The position numbers and the translations under genes were made by a program. Positions 8,827-17,534 of a DNA stretch of 64,000 nucleotides are shown one piece after another; the first letter of the stretch is position 1; each line of letters starts with the position of its first letter. Under the pieces are notes generated by a model. It searched no databases and was not told the DNA's origin. It was given only the letters and a program-made list of their open reading frames with translations. The stretch is taken from contig CAJTPO010000003.1 of the NCBI GenBank assembly GCA_910578115.1, forward strand, positions 141,447 through 205,446, given 5' to 3'. Origin of the DNA: an uncultured Lachnospiraceae bacterium (GTDB lineage: Bacteria > Bacillota > Clostridia > Lachnospirales > Lachnospiraceae).

Positions 8827-9330
8827 CTATAGATCACGCGTAATATGCAGCTGCTCCAATACCTCTTCCTGCTTTCTCTCCATAACCGCTGCTTCCTCGG
8901 GCGTCATATGGTCATATCCACACAGATGGAACATACTGTGCGCCGTCAAAAAAGCAAACTCCCGCAGAAGAGAATGTCCATATTCCTGCGCCTGCGCCAC
9001 AACATGATCCGCCGACAGAATAATATCTCCCAACAGCAGTTCCCCGCTGTCCGGATCAAAATATGCTGCCTCGTCCTCCTCAACTACAACGAAATTTCCC
9101 GCCATGTCAAAGGGGATATTCGGAAATGACAGCACGTCCGTCTCTCTGTCCAGCTCACGGTAATTTCTATTGTATTCCCGGATTCCCTCCCGATCTGTAA
9201 GAAGAAGATTTACGGTCGTCTCATAGGGACAGTTTTCCATTTCCAGCACCGTTTCCATGATCTGGTCCACAATCTTTTGCATTTCAAAAGGAAAAGTGAG
9301 GTCAACTTCGTTTTCAACGTAAGAAGTCAT
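8827..9330 (-). CDS. ybeY: Endoribonuclease YbeY (16S rRNA maturation)
   Basis: YbeY is a zinc metalloprotein acting in 16S rRNA 3'-end processing and ribosome quality control. The signature is clear near the C-terminus: HSMFHLCGYDH, the H-x3-H-x5-H zinc triad, followed by MTPEEAAVMERKQEEVL. Upstream are LNREYR-like NRNYRELDRETDVLSFP and LGDIILSADHVVAQAQEYGHSL, both family landmarks. The start at 9330 (167 residues) is an ATG with GAGGAG ten bases upstream; it overlaps the end of the preceding HD-domain gene by 17 bases. The neighbouring order phoH - HD membrane protein - ybeY matches Firmicutes generally. Confidence 0.95.
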   Translation of the reverse strand: MTSYVENEVDLTFPFEMQKIVDQIMETVLEMENCPYETTVNLLLTDREGIREYNRNYRELDRETDVLSFPNIPFDMAGNFVVVEEDEAAYFDPDSGELLLGDIILSADHVVAQAQEYGHSLLREFAFLTAHSMFHLCGYDHMTPEEAAVMERKQEEVLEQLHITRDL

Positions 9331-10513
9331 AGTATAGTTTCTCCTCAACAAATATCTTTTTCATTTCGTGAAGCTGTGCCAGCGATATTTCATTCTCCCA
9401 CAGCTCGTCCGTTTCCATTTTCTTTTTGAATACGGTATCGATCAACTGGCTGTAATCCAGCTGCGCCTTTGGATCTTTCTCAAACAGGTACAGAATCGAG
9501 GAAACAATACAATCTGCAAACAGTACCACTATTGTTTCACTTGACACCACCTTCTCGGATCCATCCACATATTCTTTCAATATTTTCTTCGTATTTGCCG
9601 GAAAATGATATTCGTCGCAGACAGCCGATACATTTTCCCAGCTGTTCTCCCCTTTTAATTTACCGATTCTGTGATAATAACCACATGCCTTAACGGCAGA
9701 CGCATCCAGATGCAGGCGCTTGGCGATCCGATCGCCCAGATATGCCGTATGTATCGCATGATAGTATTCTTCCCTCGACAGATTCTTAAGCTGTACTAAA
9801 AGCGGACATTCCGGATCATTGATCTCCATATATTTCTCCTGATCCTTATGGATCACTGATGAACTGAATGCCTTCAAAATGATCAGCAGCAAAATACAAC
9901 AGACGATCACATTGACCATTGGAATCGTATATTGATCCAGTGTAAGCTGTTCCTTCGAGAACAGAATCACATTGGCCGTCAGGCAAAGGACCAGCACCAG
10001 CAGGGATACGATAACCGGCAGGCCTACCAGAAAATCATCATTCAGATTAGAAAACATGAGAATTCCCACCAGGCCACTGACAAAATAAAGCCAGAAAACG
10101 GTCATATCGCCACCCGAAAAATTAACTGCAAGAAGCAGACATACACTGCCCGCCGCCACACCCGTGACACCATTACTGAATACCCCGAGAAAGACAAAAA
10201 TAACGAGAAAGGGCCACCCGGTTACCGGCAGCATCGGAAAAAAGACCGCCGCTGTCAGACTTCCCAGATACACCACCGCAAACTTGATATATTTTCCCTC
10301 ATTCCGATAGATAAACAGACCCGTCACTTCGCTCAACAAATAAGCATAGATGACAATGCCGGTTCCTGCCGATACCATCACCGTATTACGTATCAGAGTA
10401 TCTGCAGCAGGCTGGTATAGAAGACTTCCCAGAAATGCGATCCCCCCTGCCAGCAAAAACAGGATACTGAATGTTACTATTCTCTTCACTCGATTTTTTT
10501 TACTTTTTTCCAC
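9314..10513 (-). CDS. PgpH-position 7TM-HD membrane protein with HD replaced by HR
   Basis: In Firmicutes this position, between phoH and ybeY, is occupied by PgpH (YqfF), a seven-transmembrane HD-domain phosphodiesterase for cyclic-di-AMP. The product here is 399 residues: a run of membrane helices (about residues 10-215) and a C-terminal HD-like domain (about 245-399). It lacks the large extracytoplasmic domain of PgpH, which is about 700 residues. The first histidine region is present (YYHAIHTAYLGDRIAKRLH, about 250-268) but the catalytic pair that should read HDIGK reads HRIGK (H281-R282; codon AGA at 9668-9670). The start is a GTG with AGGA nine bases upstream, overlapping the end of phoH. 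Hydrolase activity is doubtful; a structural or nucleotide-sensing role is possible. Confidence 0.8.
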   Translation of the reverse strand: MEKSKKNRVKRIVTFSILFLLAGGIAFLGSLLYQPAADTLIRNTVMVSAGTGIVIYAYLLSEVTGLFIYRNEGKYIKFAVVYLGSLTAAVFFPMLPVTGWPFLVIFVFLGVFSNGVTGVAAGSVCLLLAVNFSGGDMTVFWLYFVSGLVGILMFSNLNDDFLVGLPVIVSLLVLVLCLTANVILFSKEQLTLDQYTIPMVNVIVCCILLLIILKAFSSSVIHKDQEKYMEINDPECPLLVQLKNLSREEYYHAIHTAYLGDRIAKRLHLDASAVKACGYYHRIGKLKGENSWENVSAVCDEYHFPANTKKILKEYVDGSEKVVSSETIVVLFADCIVSSILYLFEKDPKAQLDYSQLIDTVFKKKMETDELWENEISLAQLHEMKKIFVEEKLYYDFLR

Positions 10514-11513
10514 GATTATTATTCCTGCTTCTTAATTTTAGTTCACTGCGCCTTGTCTCCTTCGCCTCAAAATCCTCATATGCCTTGACGATCTTCTGAA
10601 CAAGCGGATGCCTTACCACATCCTTACTGCTCAATTTACAAAACGCAATATCATCGATCCTGGACAGCACTCTGGCGGCTATATCCAATCCTGACTTTGT
10701 ATCCGGCGCAAGATCCTTCTGCGAGGCATCACCGGTCACCACTACTTTGGAGCCGAAACCGATACGTGTCAGAAACATCTTCATCTGAGCCGGCGTTGTA
10801 TTCTGCGCCTCGTCCAGAATAATATAAGCGTTGTCAAGCGTCCGACCACGCATATAGGCAAGCGGTGCCACCTCGATCAGTCCCTTCTCCATATTCCGGG
10901 CAAAACTCTCCGCCCCCATGATCTGGTAAAGGGCATCGTATAACGGACGCAGATACGGATCCACCTTACTTTGCAGATCACCCGGCAGAAAGCCAAGTTT
11001 CTCACCTGCCTCGATGGCCGGCCTTGTCAGAATGATCCGGCTGACCTCATTGTTCTTGAAAGCCGTAATCGCCATGGCCATGGCCAGATACGTCTTACCG
11101 GTTCCTGCCGGTCCGATGCCAAATACGATCATATGATCCCGGATCGCATCCACGTACTTTTTCTGTCCCAGAGTCTTGGGTTTAATCGGTTTACCGCTTA
11201 CCGTATGACAGATACAGTCCCCGTCTATCTCCAGAAGCACATCTCCGCCGCTCTCTTTCTCGATCTCCAGCGCATAGTCCACACTCTGTTCTTCCAGAAC
11301 GTTCCCCCGTTCCGATAATGTTAAAAGTTCACGCACAATATGCGACGCCTTCATGACAGACTCCCGTTCCCCACTGATCCTTACTGCCCCGTCACGGTTT
11401 ACGATCATCACGTGAAGGTCTTCCTCTATCTTCTTAATGTAAGCATCCCTTTTACCGAAAAGATTCTGCATATGCTCCATCGGCATATCGATGCTGACTG
11501 TAAACTCCTCCAT
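10500..11513 (-). CDS. PhoH-family ATPase (YbeZ/PhoH-like)
   Basis: A 337-residue cytoplasmic P-loop ATPase. An N-terminal KH-like segment (IDMPMEHMQNLFGKRDAYIKKIEEDL) precedes the PhoH core: KKYVDAIRDHMIVFGIGPAGTGKTYLAMAMA (Walker A), ILTRPAIEAGEKLGFLPGDLQSKVDPYLRPLYDAL (family signature), YIILDEAQNTTPAQMKMFLTRIGFGSKVVVTGD (Walker B and sensor). The family works with YbeY in RNA metabolism, and the two genes are close here. The ATG at 11513 is used because the protein family begins at this point and an AGAAGAGAG site lies just before it; the longer frame upstream is arginine-rich and overlaps yqfD. Confidence 0.94.
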   Translation of the reverse strand: MEEFTVSIDMPMEHMQNLFGKRDAYIKKIEEDLHVMIVNRDGAVRISGERESVMKASHIVRELLTLSERGNVLEEQSVDYALEIEKESGGDVLLEIDGDCICHTVSGKPIKPKTLGQKKYVDAIRDHMIVFGIGPAGTGKTYLAMAMAITAFKNNEVSRIILTRPAIEAGEKLGFLPGDLQSKVDPYLRPLYDALYQIMGAESFARNMEKGLIEVAPLAYMRGRTLDNAYIILDEAQNTTPAQMKMFLTRIGFGSKVVVTGDASQKDLAPDTKSGLDIAARVLSRIDDIAFCKLSSKDVVRHPLVQKIVKAYEDFEAKETRRSELKLRSRNNNRGKK

Positions 11514-11547
11514 CTCTCTTCTGCCTCTCTCCTTTGCAGGGATATCA

Positions 11548-12801
11548 TTATTCCCCGGCATCCTCTTCCTGTGGCACGTCATCTGTCTCCAATACCACCG
11601 GTTCCGTTTCCGTCGGTACAGATTCCACCGCCGCCTCTTCCAACTGCATACGGGCATTTAGCACCCAATTATTATCATACTTTTTTATTGTAACATTTTT
11701 TTCCGTAATTTGTACCCCTTTTTCATCTAAAGTTGCTGTAATTTTTCGCCACTCTTCCTGCATGATCGCATTCATCTCATCCGACGTGTGTTTCTTCTTC
11801 ACCATCTCATATTCCTGAATCGTCTTTTCACCATAAAAAATGGGCAGATATAAGCGGTCCAGCAGACGAACCTGTTTCTTTTCTCCACTGATATCATACT
11901 GCTCATAAGGAACTTTTCCGAATCTTAGATTCCACTCTTTGTCATTGACACCAAGCATGATCATCTTTTTCTGTCTGCCTGAATACAATTTTTCATCATA
12001 AAGAATATCCCTTTTTACGGAAACCGATTCCGTATAGCGAAGCAAAATATCCGCATCCGACTGCACGAACTGGTACTTTCTGACTGTAGTATCCTCATTG
12101 TAGACCGGTACTGCTCCGCTGACCAGAACATCTCCTTTTTCCACCGTATCCCCCAGCGCTACCTGCGGCACACCGCTTCTGGTAATAATATAGGATACGA
12201 TTCCCGATTTTGTTGCGATAAGGTCTATTCCGTCTTCTCTCGTCGTCTCATTCTGCTCATAGTCCGGCATTTCATTTTCCTTGATGTGGATCAGAAGCGT
12301 AGTACCTTTTACCTGCACGGATGTCCATGTGATGATGTCGTGCTCTTCCCGCAGCGCTTTCTCCAGATCTTCTATCTGCAGCCGGCTCTTTTTCATAGCA
12401 ACATGTACGCCCCTCTCATCCAGATAATCCAGCAGCACATCTTCTGTCAGGACATAATTTCCCTCGATCTCAATATTCCAGATATAACCTGCCATGATCA
12501 CCCAGAACAGAAGGCACCCCAGCAGACCGGCAACAAACATTTTCCGTTTCTGCATTTTAGACATCAAAAAAGGCAGTCCATATTTCTGTAAAACGGCTGC
12601 CCTGGTTCCGGTCTTCTTCAGCAGCGGTTTCAATGCAAAAAAACCGCGTACACTGATCTTCATAGTATCATAATCACCGTGATTGACGATATCCCACACC
12701 AGAATATCATGATTTCCGCACAGATTCAACAGCCTTTCCGTGGAATATCCCCATACCTTGATCTTCACATAGCCTCGGATATACTGAACCCAATGAAGCA
12801 T
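11548..12801 (-). CDS. yqfD: Sporulation protein YqfD
   Basis: A 417-residue protein beginning MLHWVQYIRGYVKIKVWGYSTERLLNLC, the typical YqfD start, with one central membrane segment (about residues 88-107, FVAGLLGCLLFWVIMAGYIW) directly before IEIEGNYVLTEDVLLDYL, a POTRA-like strand pattern. YqfD is a mother-cell sporulation protein of uncertain biochemical function in Bacillus; the assignment is by family resemblance and by synteny with yqfC upstream and phoH downstream. The ATG at 12801 has GGGGGTG six bases upstream; a GTG at 12819 is also in frame. The C-terminus is an acidic, proline- and threonine-rich tail. Confidence 0.92.
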   Translation of the reverse strand: MLHWVQYIRGYVKIKVWGYSTERLLNLCGNHDILVWDIVNHGDYDTMKISVRGFFALKPLLKKTGTRAAVLQKYGLPFLMSKMQKRKMFVAGLLGCLLFWVIMAGYIWNIEIEGNYVLTEDVLLDYLDERGVHVAMKKSRLQIEDLEKALREEHDIITWTSVQVKGTTLLIHIKENEMPDYEQNETTREDGIDLIATKSGIVSYIITRSGVPQVALGDTVEKGDVLVSGAVPVYNEDTTVRKYQFVQSDADILLRYTESVSVKRDILYDEKLYSGRQKKMIMLGVNDKEWNLRFGKVPYEQYDISGEKKQVRLLDRLYLPIFYGEKTIQEYEMVKKKHTSDEMNAIMQEEWRKITATLDEKGVQITEKNVTIKKYDNNWVLNARMQLEEAAVESVPTETEPVVLETDDVPQEEDAGE

Positions 12802-12818
12802 TTTTGCACCCCCATACA

Positions 12819-13118
12819 CTAGACATAGCGGACAGCTTCAATACTGCCGCTGATCTTCATATCTTCATTGGTATAGTAATCGATCGACAACTGCCTGCCT
12901 TCAAAACAGATCTTACAGTTCTTACCCTGCAGCACGATGGATTCCTTTGTATACTCCAGTATTCCCTTATAATTCTCTATGAAAGCTTCCCTGTTCCCGG
13001 TGACCGTGACGATCGAAGCTCCCAGCATCGTATCTTTGGGAAGTTTCAGAGACTCCACGATCAATTCTTTGGAACCGGATAAGGTTGGTATGGACAGTTT
13101 TCTATTATTCCTTCTCAT
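12819..13118 (-). CDS. yqfC: Sporulation protein YqfC
   Basis: A 99-residue protein with the YqfC/YabP-family pattern: IVESLKLPKDTMLGASIVTVTGNREAFIENYKGILEYTKESIVL, followed by GRQLSIDYYTNEDMKISGSI. It is directly upstream of yqfD, the conserved pair seen in spore-formers and expressed in the mother cell in Bacillus. It is likely the first gene of the yqfC-yqfD-phoH-HD-ybeY run. No good Shine-Dalgarno sequence precedes the ATG at 13118, which leaves the start somewhat uncertain. Confidence 0.9.
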   Translation of the reverse strand: MRRNNRKLSIPTLSGSKELIVESLKLPKDTMLGASIVTVTGNREAFIENYKGILEYTKESIVLQGKNCKICFEGRQLSIDYYTNEDMKISGSIEAVRYV

Positions 13119-13261
13119 AGTTCACTATATGTTATGTCACACAAAATCATACCTTTATTCTCTCGCAATTCGATCGGGTACGGATTTATATGTCTGCAGC
13201 ATATCCCTGATTCCAGAAATCTTTATGCACACAGCAGGCAATATCATAATGCCAGGGTTGC

Positions 13262-13741
13262 TCACTTATGATATGGTTCCCCATTTATAATGCGGTATCC
13301 CCTGTAAATCTGTTCTAACAGGATCACCCGCATCAACTGATGCGGAAAAGTCATTTTAGAAAAGCTGACCGCATGGTCAGCTCTCTTACAAATTTCTTCA
13401 TGCAGCCCCAACGAACCGCCAATGATAAATTGAATATGGCTGACTCCCTGCGTTGCCACCCTCTCCAATACAGCCGCAAATCCTTCCGAATCATATTCTC
13501 TACCCTGGATCTCCAAAGTGACCACCCAGGCATCCTCCCGAATATATTTCAGGATTCTCTCAGCCTCTTTCCGGAGAATCAGCTGTTCCATCGCCACGCC
13601 CGCCTTATCCGGTGTTTTCTCGTCGTCCACCTGTACGATCTCCAGCCTGCAGTAACGGCTGAGTCGTTTCTCATATTCCGCGATGGCTTCCCGATAAAAT
13701 TTCTCTTTCACTTTACCAACTGCAATTACTGTTATCTTCAT
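13262..13741 (-). CDS. rlmH: 23S rRNA (pseudouridine-1915-N3)-methyltransferase
   Basis: RlmH methylates pseudouridine 1915 in helix 69 of 23S rRNA using S-adenosylmethionine. The 159-residue product is the normal size for this SPOUT enzyme. Motifs: MKITVIAVGKVKEKFYREAIAEYEKRLSRY at the N-terminus; IQFIIGGSLGLHEEICKRADHAVSFSKMTFPHQLMRVILLEQIYRGYRI, the knotted SAM site; and the invariant C-terminal NGEPYHK. The start overlaps the stop of the upstream zinc-ribbon gene by four bases (ATGA), so the two are translationally coupled. Confidence 0.97.
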   Translation of the reverse strand: MKITVIAVGKVKEKFYREAIAEYEKRLSRYCRLEIVQVDDEKTPDKAGVAMEQLILRKEAERILKYIREDAWVVTLEIQGREYDSEGFAAVLERVATQGVSHIQFIIGGSLGLHEEICKRADHAVSFSKMTFPHQLMRVILLEQIYRGYRIINGEPYHK

Positions 13742-14439
13742 CTGTCCTCAAATAGCTTCTGGTAATACTCGTCCACAAAATGTTCCAGAAATGCTTCGTC
13801 CAAATTCATAAACTTGTTACTGATAATAGCTTTCATCCTGTCGGTACGCATAAAATACTTCTGCTCCGCTCCGGCTTCTTCCATAAAAAGCTCCGCATCC
13901 AGCATTTCAACAGACAGATTATTCTCACACCACTTCGTCAACTCACTTAACAGGGAATCCTCAGACTTCGCCTTCACAAGCAAAATCCTGGAATTGCGCA
14001 TGGATACAACGCCAAACACGATAAAGAGCACAAACATTGCCCCCATAACGCCACACACCAGATACTTCGTAGTGCTTTCATTCCGATACAGAGGAATAAT
14101 TCCCGTAAATACAAGAAGAATGAAGATAAAACCCGTGATCCCCACGACCAGTAATATGTATGCAGAAGATCTGTTATCCTCCGCCCTGGCCGCACTGTTC
14201 TGATAAGGATGATAAGCCGGTATCTCTTCTGCTTCCGGCATCGCCTCTGCGCCTTCCAGCCGGCTTCCCCGTTCCGCAGCATACATCCTCTGCAGACGCT
14301 CCAGCTTCTCCTGCTTTTGCTGCGCATCGCCTACATCACCGATCTCCTCATCCAGACTTTCTATCAGCGCGACATTACAGTCCGCACAACGCGCTATTCC
14401 TTCCCTGTACTCATTCTTACACACCGGACACCAAGGCAT
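13738..14439 (-). CDS. Zinc-ribbon membrane protein of unknown function
   Basis: I do not recognise this as a named family. The 233-residue product starts MPWCPVCKNEYREGIARCADCNVAL, a four-cysteine zinc ribbon (CPVC-x10-CADC). A charged linker follows, then two adjacent membrane segments (about residues 90-110, YILLVVGITGFIFILLVFTGIIPL, and 119-138) and a C-terminal soluble region rich in helices (LLSELTKWCENNL; EHFVDEYYQKLFEDR). The ATG at 14439 with AGGAG ten bases upstream fits better than a GTG at 14448. It is translationally coupled to rlmH downstream. Confidence 0.75.
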   Translation of the reverse strand: MPWCPVCKNEYREGIARCADCNVALIESLDEEIGDVGDAQQKQEKLERLQRMYAAERGSRLEGAEAMPEAEEIPAYHPYQNSAARAEDNRSSAYILLVVGITGFIFILLVFTGIIPLYRNESTTKYLVCGVMGAMFVLFIVFGVVSMRNSRILLVKAKSEDSLLSELTKWCENNLSVEMLDAELFMEEAGAEQKYFMRTDRMKAIISNKFMNLDEAFLEHFVDEYYQKLFEDR

Positions 14440-14616
14440 ATTGGTCACTCTCCTTATTGCAATTCGGATTTTCTCTTACGCAAAAGCATTATGAAAAATG
14501 CCATAATTATCCTTTACACAAGTCTATTCTATAATCATTTTGCACGAATTGCAACACAAAACTAATACAGGTTCCATTTACCGCGGATGTTTTATTAATT
14601 TTCACGTCTCAACGGT

Positions 14617-15825
14617 TCACTTCGCTTCCGGTTTCAGTAGTTCACGCAATCCCTGATTCTTATTCTCAGATTTGTCTATGTCCATACACAGAGAGGGATC
14701 GTCGACTTTCTGCCATACAGAACATTCTCCGATTGCACTCATATCCCTCCACAGCGTAAACACTCCTTTCTCGGTTACACCGTTCCATTCTTCCACATTG
14801 CCCGTATAATCCACCGTATTGGCATACAACTCTCCGTCATACAGACCATCCGTGAAATTACCGACTACATTCTGCAGGATTCTCTCCCTTACCCGCAGTC
14901 TGGAGATATCTACATCATAATGCTCCGCTCCCTGTCCATTCGGCAGATCATTGGCCCAACTGCCGGAATAACTGTGCGCCATATATTTCCCCATGGCGTT
15001 TGTTTCGTCTTTCTGTCCGATATAGAATCGAAACCAGACACCCTCTCCGCTCCTTGCACCATCTGACCAGTCGCCATAGTAGTAGCTGTTCTTCTCGTAT
15101 ATGGCAAGACCCTTTCCCTCCGGCTGGCCATCACTGTTCACATCACCTGTGTAATAGTACTGACCCGTGCCTTCCAGTTCTGAGGACAGCTTGACATACC
15201 GCTTCAGATGTGCCAGATCCCATATGGCATCCTGGTTATTATCTGCAAAATACGGCAGCGCTTCGTTCAGTATAAACTCTTTTGTATATGCCACATCATT
15301 CTCATCCTCTATATCGATCACGATCGCCGTCTTATCACCGTCAGCAGAGACAAATTCGTCGCTTGCCGGCATATTCTCCGCCGAAGACCCCACCGTCTGA
15401 CCGTTGTCCGTTCCATCCACCTGTTCCTGCTTCTCCGGAACCTTTACGACATCTGCCGTCCCCGATGCATCCTTAACAACATCATTCCGCTTCTGCTCCT
15501 GTGCATATTCTGTAATATTCTGCTGCAGATTCCCGTTAACGTCGGACACTTTCTTTCTCCCGGGTATAAGAAACAGCAGTACAATGATGCACAGCAAAAG
15601 CAGCACAATCACACCCAGTAATACCGTCGTCATATAGGGACGCTGCAGAAGTCCATGCAGACCTGCCGCATCCTCCCCCGCCTCTTCCCGCTCAACCACA
15701 TCCAGATCTTCTATCAACAGGTCATCTTTCCCGGTTTCCACTTCATGCTCCTTCTGTTTTCCTCCTCTGATATCATCCCGCCACTGCATTTCTTTTGAAT
15801 GATCGTTCCGTTCCATCATATTCAT
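14617..15825 (-). CDS. MORN-repeat membrane-anchored protein
   Basis: A 402-residue protein with an acidic cytoplasmic N-terminus (about 65 residues), a single strong membrane helix (about 66-87, TTVLLGVIVLLLLCIIVLLFLI), an extracytoplasmic linker rich in Asp/Gly/Val, and C-terminal MORN-type repeats. The repeats are seen as YYTGDVNSDGQPEGKGLAIYE, YYYGDWSDGARSGEGVWFRF and YSGSWANDLPNGQGAEHY, the Y-x-G-x-W/V-x-G-G periodicity of the motif. MORN repeats often mediate protein or phospholipid contacts, but no specific function can be inferred. It stands alone between nfnB and the zinc-ribbon gene with gaps of more than 150 bases on both sides. Confidence 0.7.
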   Translation of the reverse strand: MNMMERNDHSKEMQWRDDIRGGKQKEHEVETGKDDLLIEDLDVVEREEAGEDAAGLHGLLQRPYMTTVLLGVIVLLLLCIIVLLFLIPGRKKVSDVNGNLQQNITEYAQEQKRNDVVKDASGTADVVKVPEKQEQVDGTDNGQTVGSSAENMPASDEFVSADGDKTAIVIDIEDENDVAYTKEFILNEALPYFADNNQDAIWDLAHLKRYVKLSSELEGTGQYYYTGDVNSDGQPEGKGLAIYEKNSYYYGDWSDGARSGEGVWFRFYIGQKDETNAMGKYMAHSYSGSWANDLPNGQGAEHYDVDISRLRVRERILQNVVGNFTDGLYDGELYANTVDYTGNVEEWNGVTEKGVFTLWRDMSAIGECSVWQKVDDPSLCMDIDKSENKNQGLRELLKPEAK

Positions 15826-15993
15826 ATATCACACAACCTTCCCGGCAGGCCGCCAGGCGGCACAACCAATCTGCTCTCCCTTCCTGTACATCCATCCGAC
15901 AGACGCTTTCCTTCCTGTGTCTCCTCACCATTATAGCCTGCATTCCTTAAATAACTACTATTGAAATTATTAAGATTTTCCTAACCTCTTTCA

Positions 15994-16024
15994 TGAAAAG
16001 AGCCCGCCGCCCGGCAGACTCTTT
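15994..16024 (-). terminator. Probable terminator after nfnB
   Basis: Minus strand AAAGAG-TCTGCCG pairs with CGGG-CTCTTTT. The remaining ~200 bases of the gap before the MORN gene show no gene; a GC-rich palindrome lies at about 15844-15860. Confidence 0.55.
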
Positions 16025-16064
16025 CTCCTGTTCCATTTCCCGCTGTTATTTTACTGCACGACAG

Positions 16065-17468
16065 TTATCTGCCGCTCAAATATTCGTCAATTCCTTTCGC
16101 AGCCGCTTTGCCTGCCCCCATGGCAAGAATCACCGTTGCAGCTCCCGTTACCGCGTCTCCGCCGGCATAGACTCCCTCTTTGGAGGTTTTACCAAATTCT
16201 TCCTCCGCCACAATACACTTATACTTATTGACTTCCAGTCCTTTTGTTGTGGACGAGATCAACGGATTCGGAGAGGTTCCCAGAGACATGATCACAGTGT
16301 CCACTTCCATCAGAAATTCAGAACCTTCGATCACCACCGGACGTCTTCTGCCGGAAGCATCCGGTTCTCCCAGCTCCATCCTGACACATTTGATCCCGGA
16401 TACCCATCCGTTCTCATCCGCAATGATCTCTGTTGGATTGGTCAAAAGATCAAATATGATCCCTTCCTCTTTGGCGTGATGAACTTCCTCCACACGGGCC
16501 GGAAGTTCCTCCTCGCTTCTGCGGTATACGATATGTACTTCCGCACCGAGACGTAATGCCGTTCTTGCCGCGTCCATTGCCACATTACCGCCGCCCACCA
16601 CGGCTACCCTGCGTCCCCGCATGATCGGTGTATTGGAATTCTCATCAAACGCCTTCATCAGATTACTTCTTGTCAGGTACTCATTGGCAGAGAAGACGCC
16701 GTTGGCCTGTTCTCCCGGAATTCCCATAAATTTCGGCAGTCCTGCTCCGGAACCGATGAATACGGCATCGTATCCTTCTTCCTCCAGCAGCTCATCGATC
16801 GTCACGGATTTGCCGACCACCACATTCGTTTCGATCGTCACACCCAGTGCCCGTACATTCTCGATTTCTTTGGCCACTACATCCTGCTTGGGAAGACGAA
16901 ATTCCGGAATGCCGTACACAAGCACACCGCCCGGTTCGTGCAGCGCCTCGAAAATCGTAACGTCATATCCCATCTTAGCCAGATCTCCGGCACAGGTCAG
17001 ACCTGACGGACCGGAACCGATCACAGCCACCTTCTTATCTTTCTTCTCCTTAGCCCCTTCCGGCTTAATATGATTCTCCCTTGCCCAGTCCGCAACGAAA
17101 CGCTCCAGCTTACCGATCGATACCGGTTCTCCCTTGATACCGCGGATACATTTTCCCTCACACTGGCTCTCCTGCGGACATACCCGTCCGCATACAGCCG
17201 GAAGCGCGGAGGCCTCGCTGATGATCTGATACGCCGCCTCAATATCCCCTTCCTTCACTTTCTCGATAAATCCCGGAATATTGATTGCCACAGGGCATCC
17301 CTTAATACATTGCGCATTCTTACAGTTAATGCAGCGGGTCGCCTCACACATTGCCTCTTCTTTATTATATCCCAGACATACTTCTTCAAAATTTGTCGCG
17401 CGTACCTTTGCATCCTGTTCCCGGACAGGTACTTTTTTTAATACATCTGCTGTCATTCTATTGATCAT
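16065..17468 (-). CDS. nfnB: NADPH-binding subunit NfnB of ferredoxin:NADP+ oxidoreductase (GltA-like)
   Basis: The 467-residue product resembles the small subunit of glutamate synthase, but is paired with an NfnA-type gene, which points to the electron-bifurcating NADH-dependent reduced ferredoxin:NADP+ oxidoreductase. Seen: N-terminal cysteine clusters for 4Fe-4S centres (CINCKNAQCIKGCP, then CGRVCPQESQCEGKCIRG), the FAD fingerprint VAVIGSGPSGLTCAGDLAKMGY (about residue 147), and the NADPH fingerprint RVAVVGGGNVAMDAARTALRLG (about residue 288). The C-terminal GVYAGGDAVTGAATVILAMGAGKAAAKGI completes the FAD site. The ATG at 17468 has AGGAAAGGAG. Without nfnA next door it would be called GltA. 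Confidence 0.88.
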   Translation of the reverse strand: MINRMTADVLKKVPVREQDAKVRATNFEEVCLGYNKEEAMCEATRCINCKNAQCIKGCPVAINIPGFIEKVKEGDIEAAYQIISEASALPAVCGRVCPQESQCEGKCIRGIKGEPVSIGKLERFVADWARENHIKPEGAKEKKDKKVAVIGSGPSGLTCAGDLAKMGYDVTIFEALHEPGGVLVYGIPEFRLPKQDVVAKEIENVRALGVTIETNVVVGKSVTIDELLEEEGYDAVFIGSGAGLPKFMGIPGEQANGVFSANEYLTRSNLMKAFDENSNTPIMRGRRVAVVGGGNVAMDAARTALRLGAEVHIVYRRSEEELPARVEEVHHAKEEGIIFDLLTNPTEIIADENGWVSGIKCVRMELGEPDASGRRRPVVIEGSEFLMEVDTVIMSLGTSPNPLISSTTKGLEVNKYKCIVAEEEFGKTSKEGVYAGGDAVTGAATVILAMGAGKAAAKGIDEYLSGR

Positions 17469-17534
17469 GCTCCTTTCCTGGCCGCTTAAAGCGGTTTACT
17501 CTGCAACGCGTTAATCATCTGTCAGCGATTGCTG

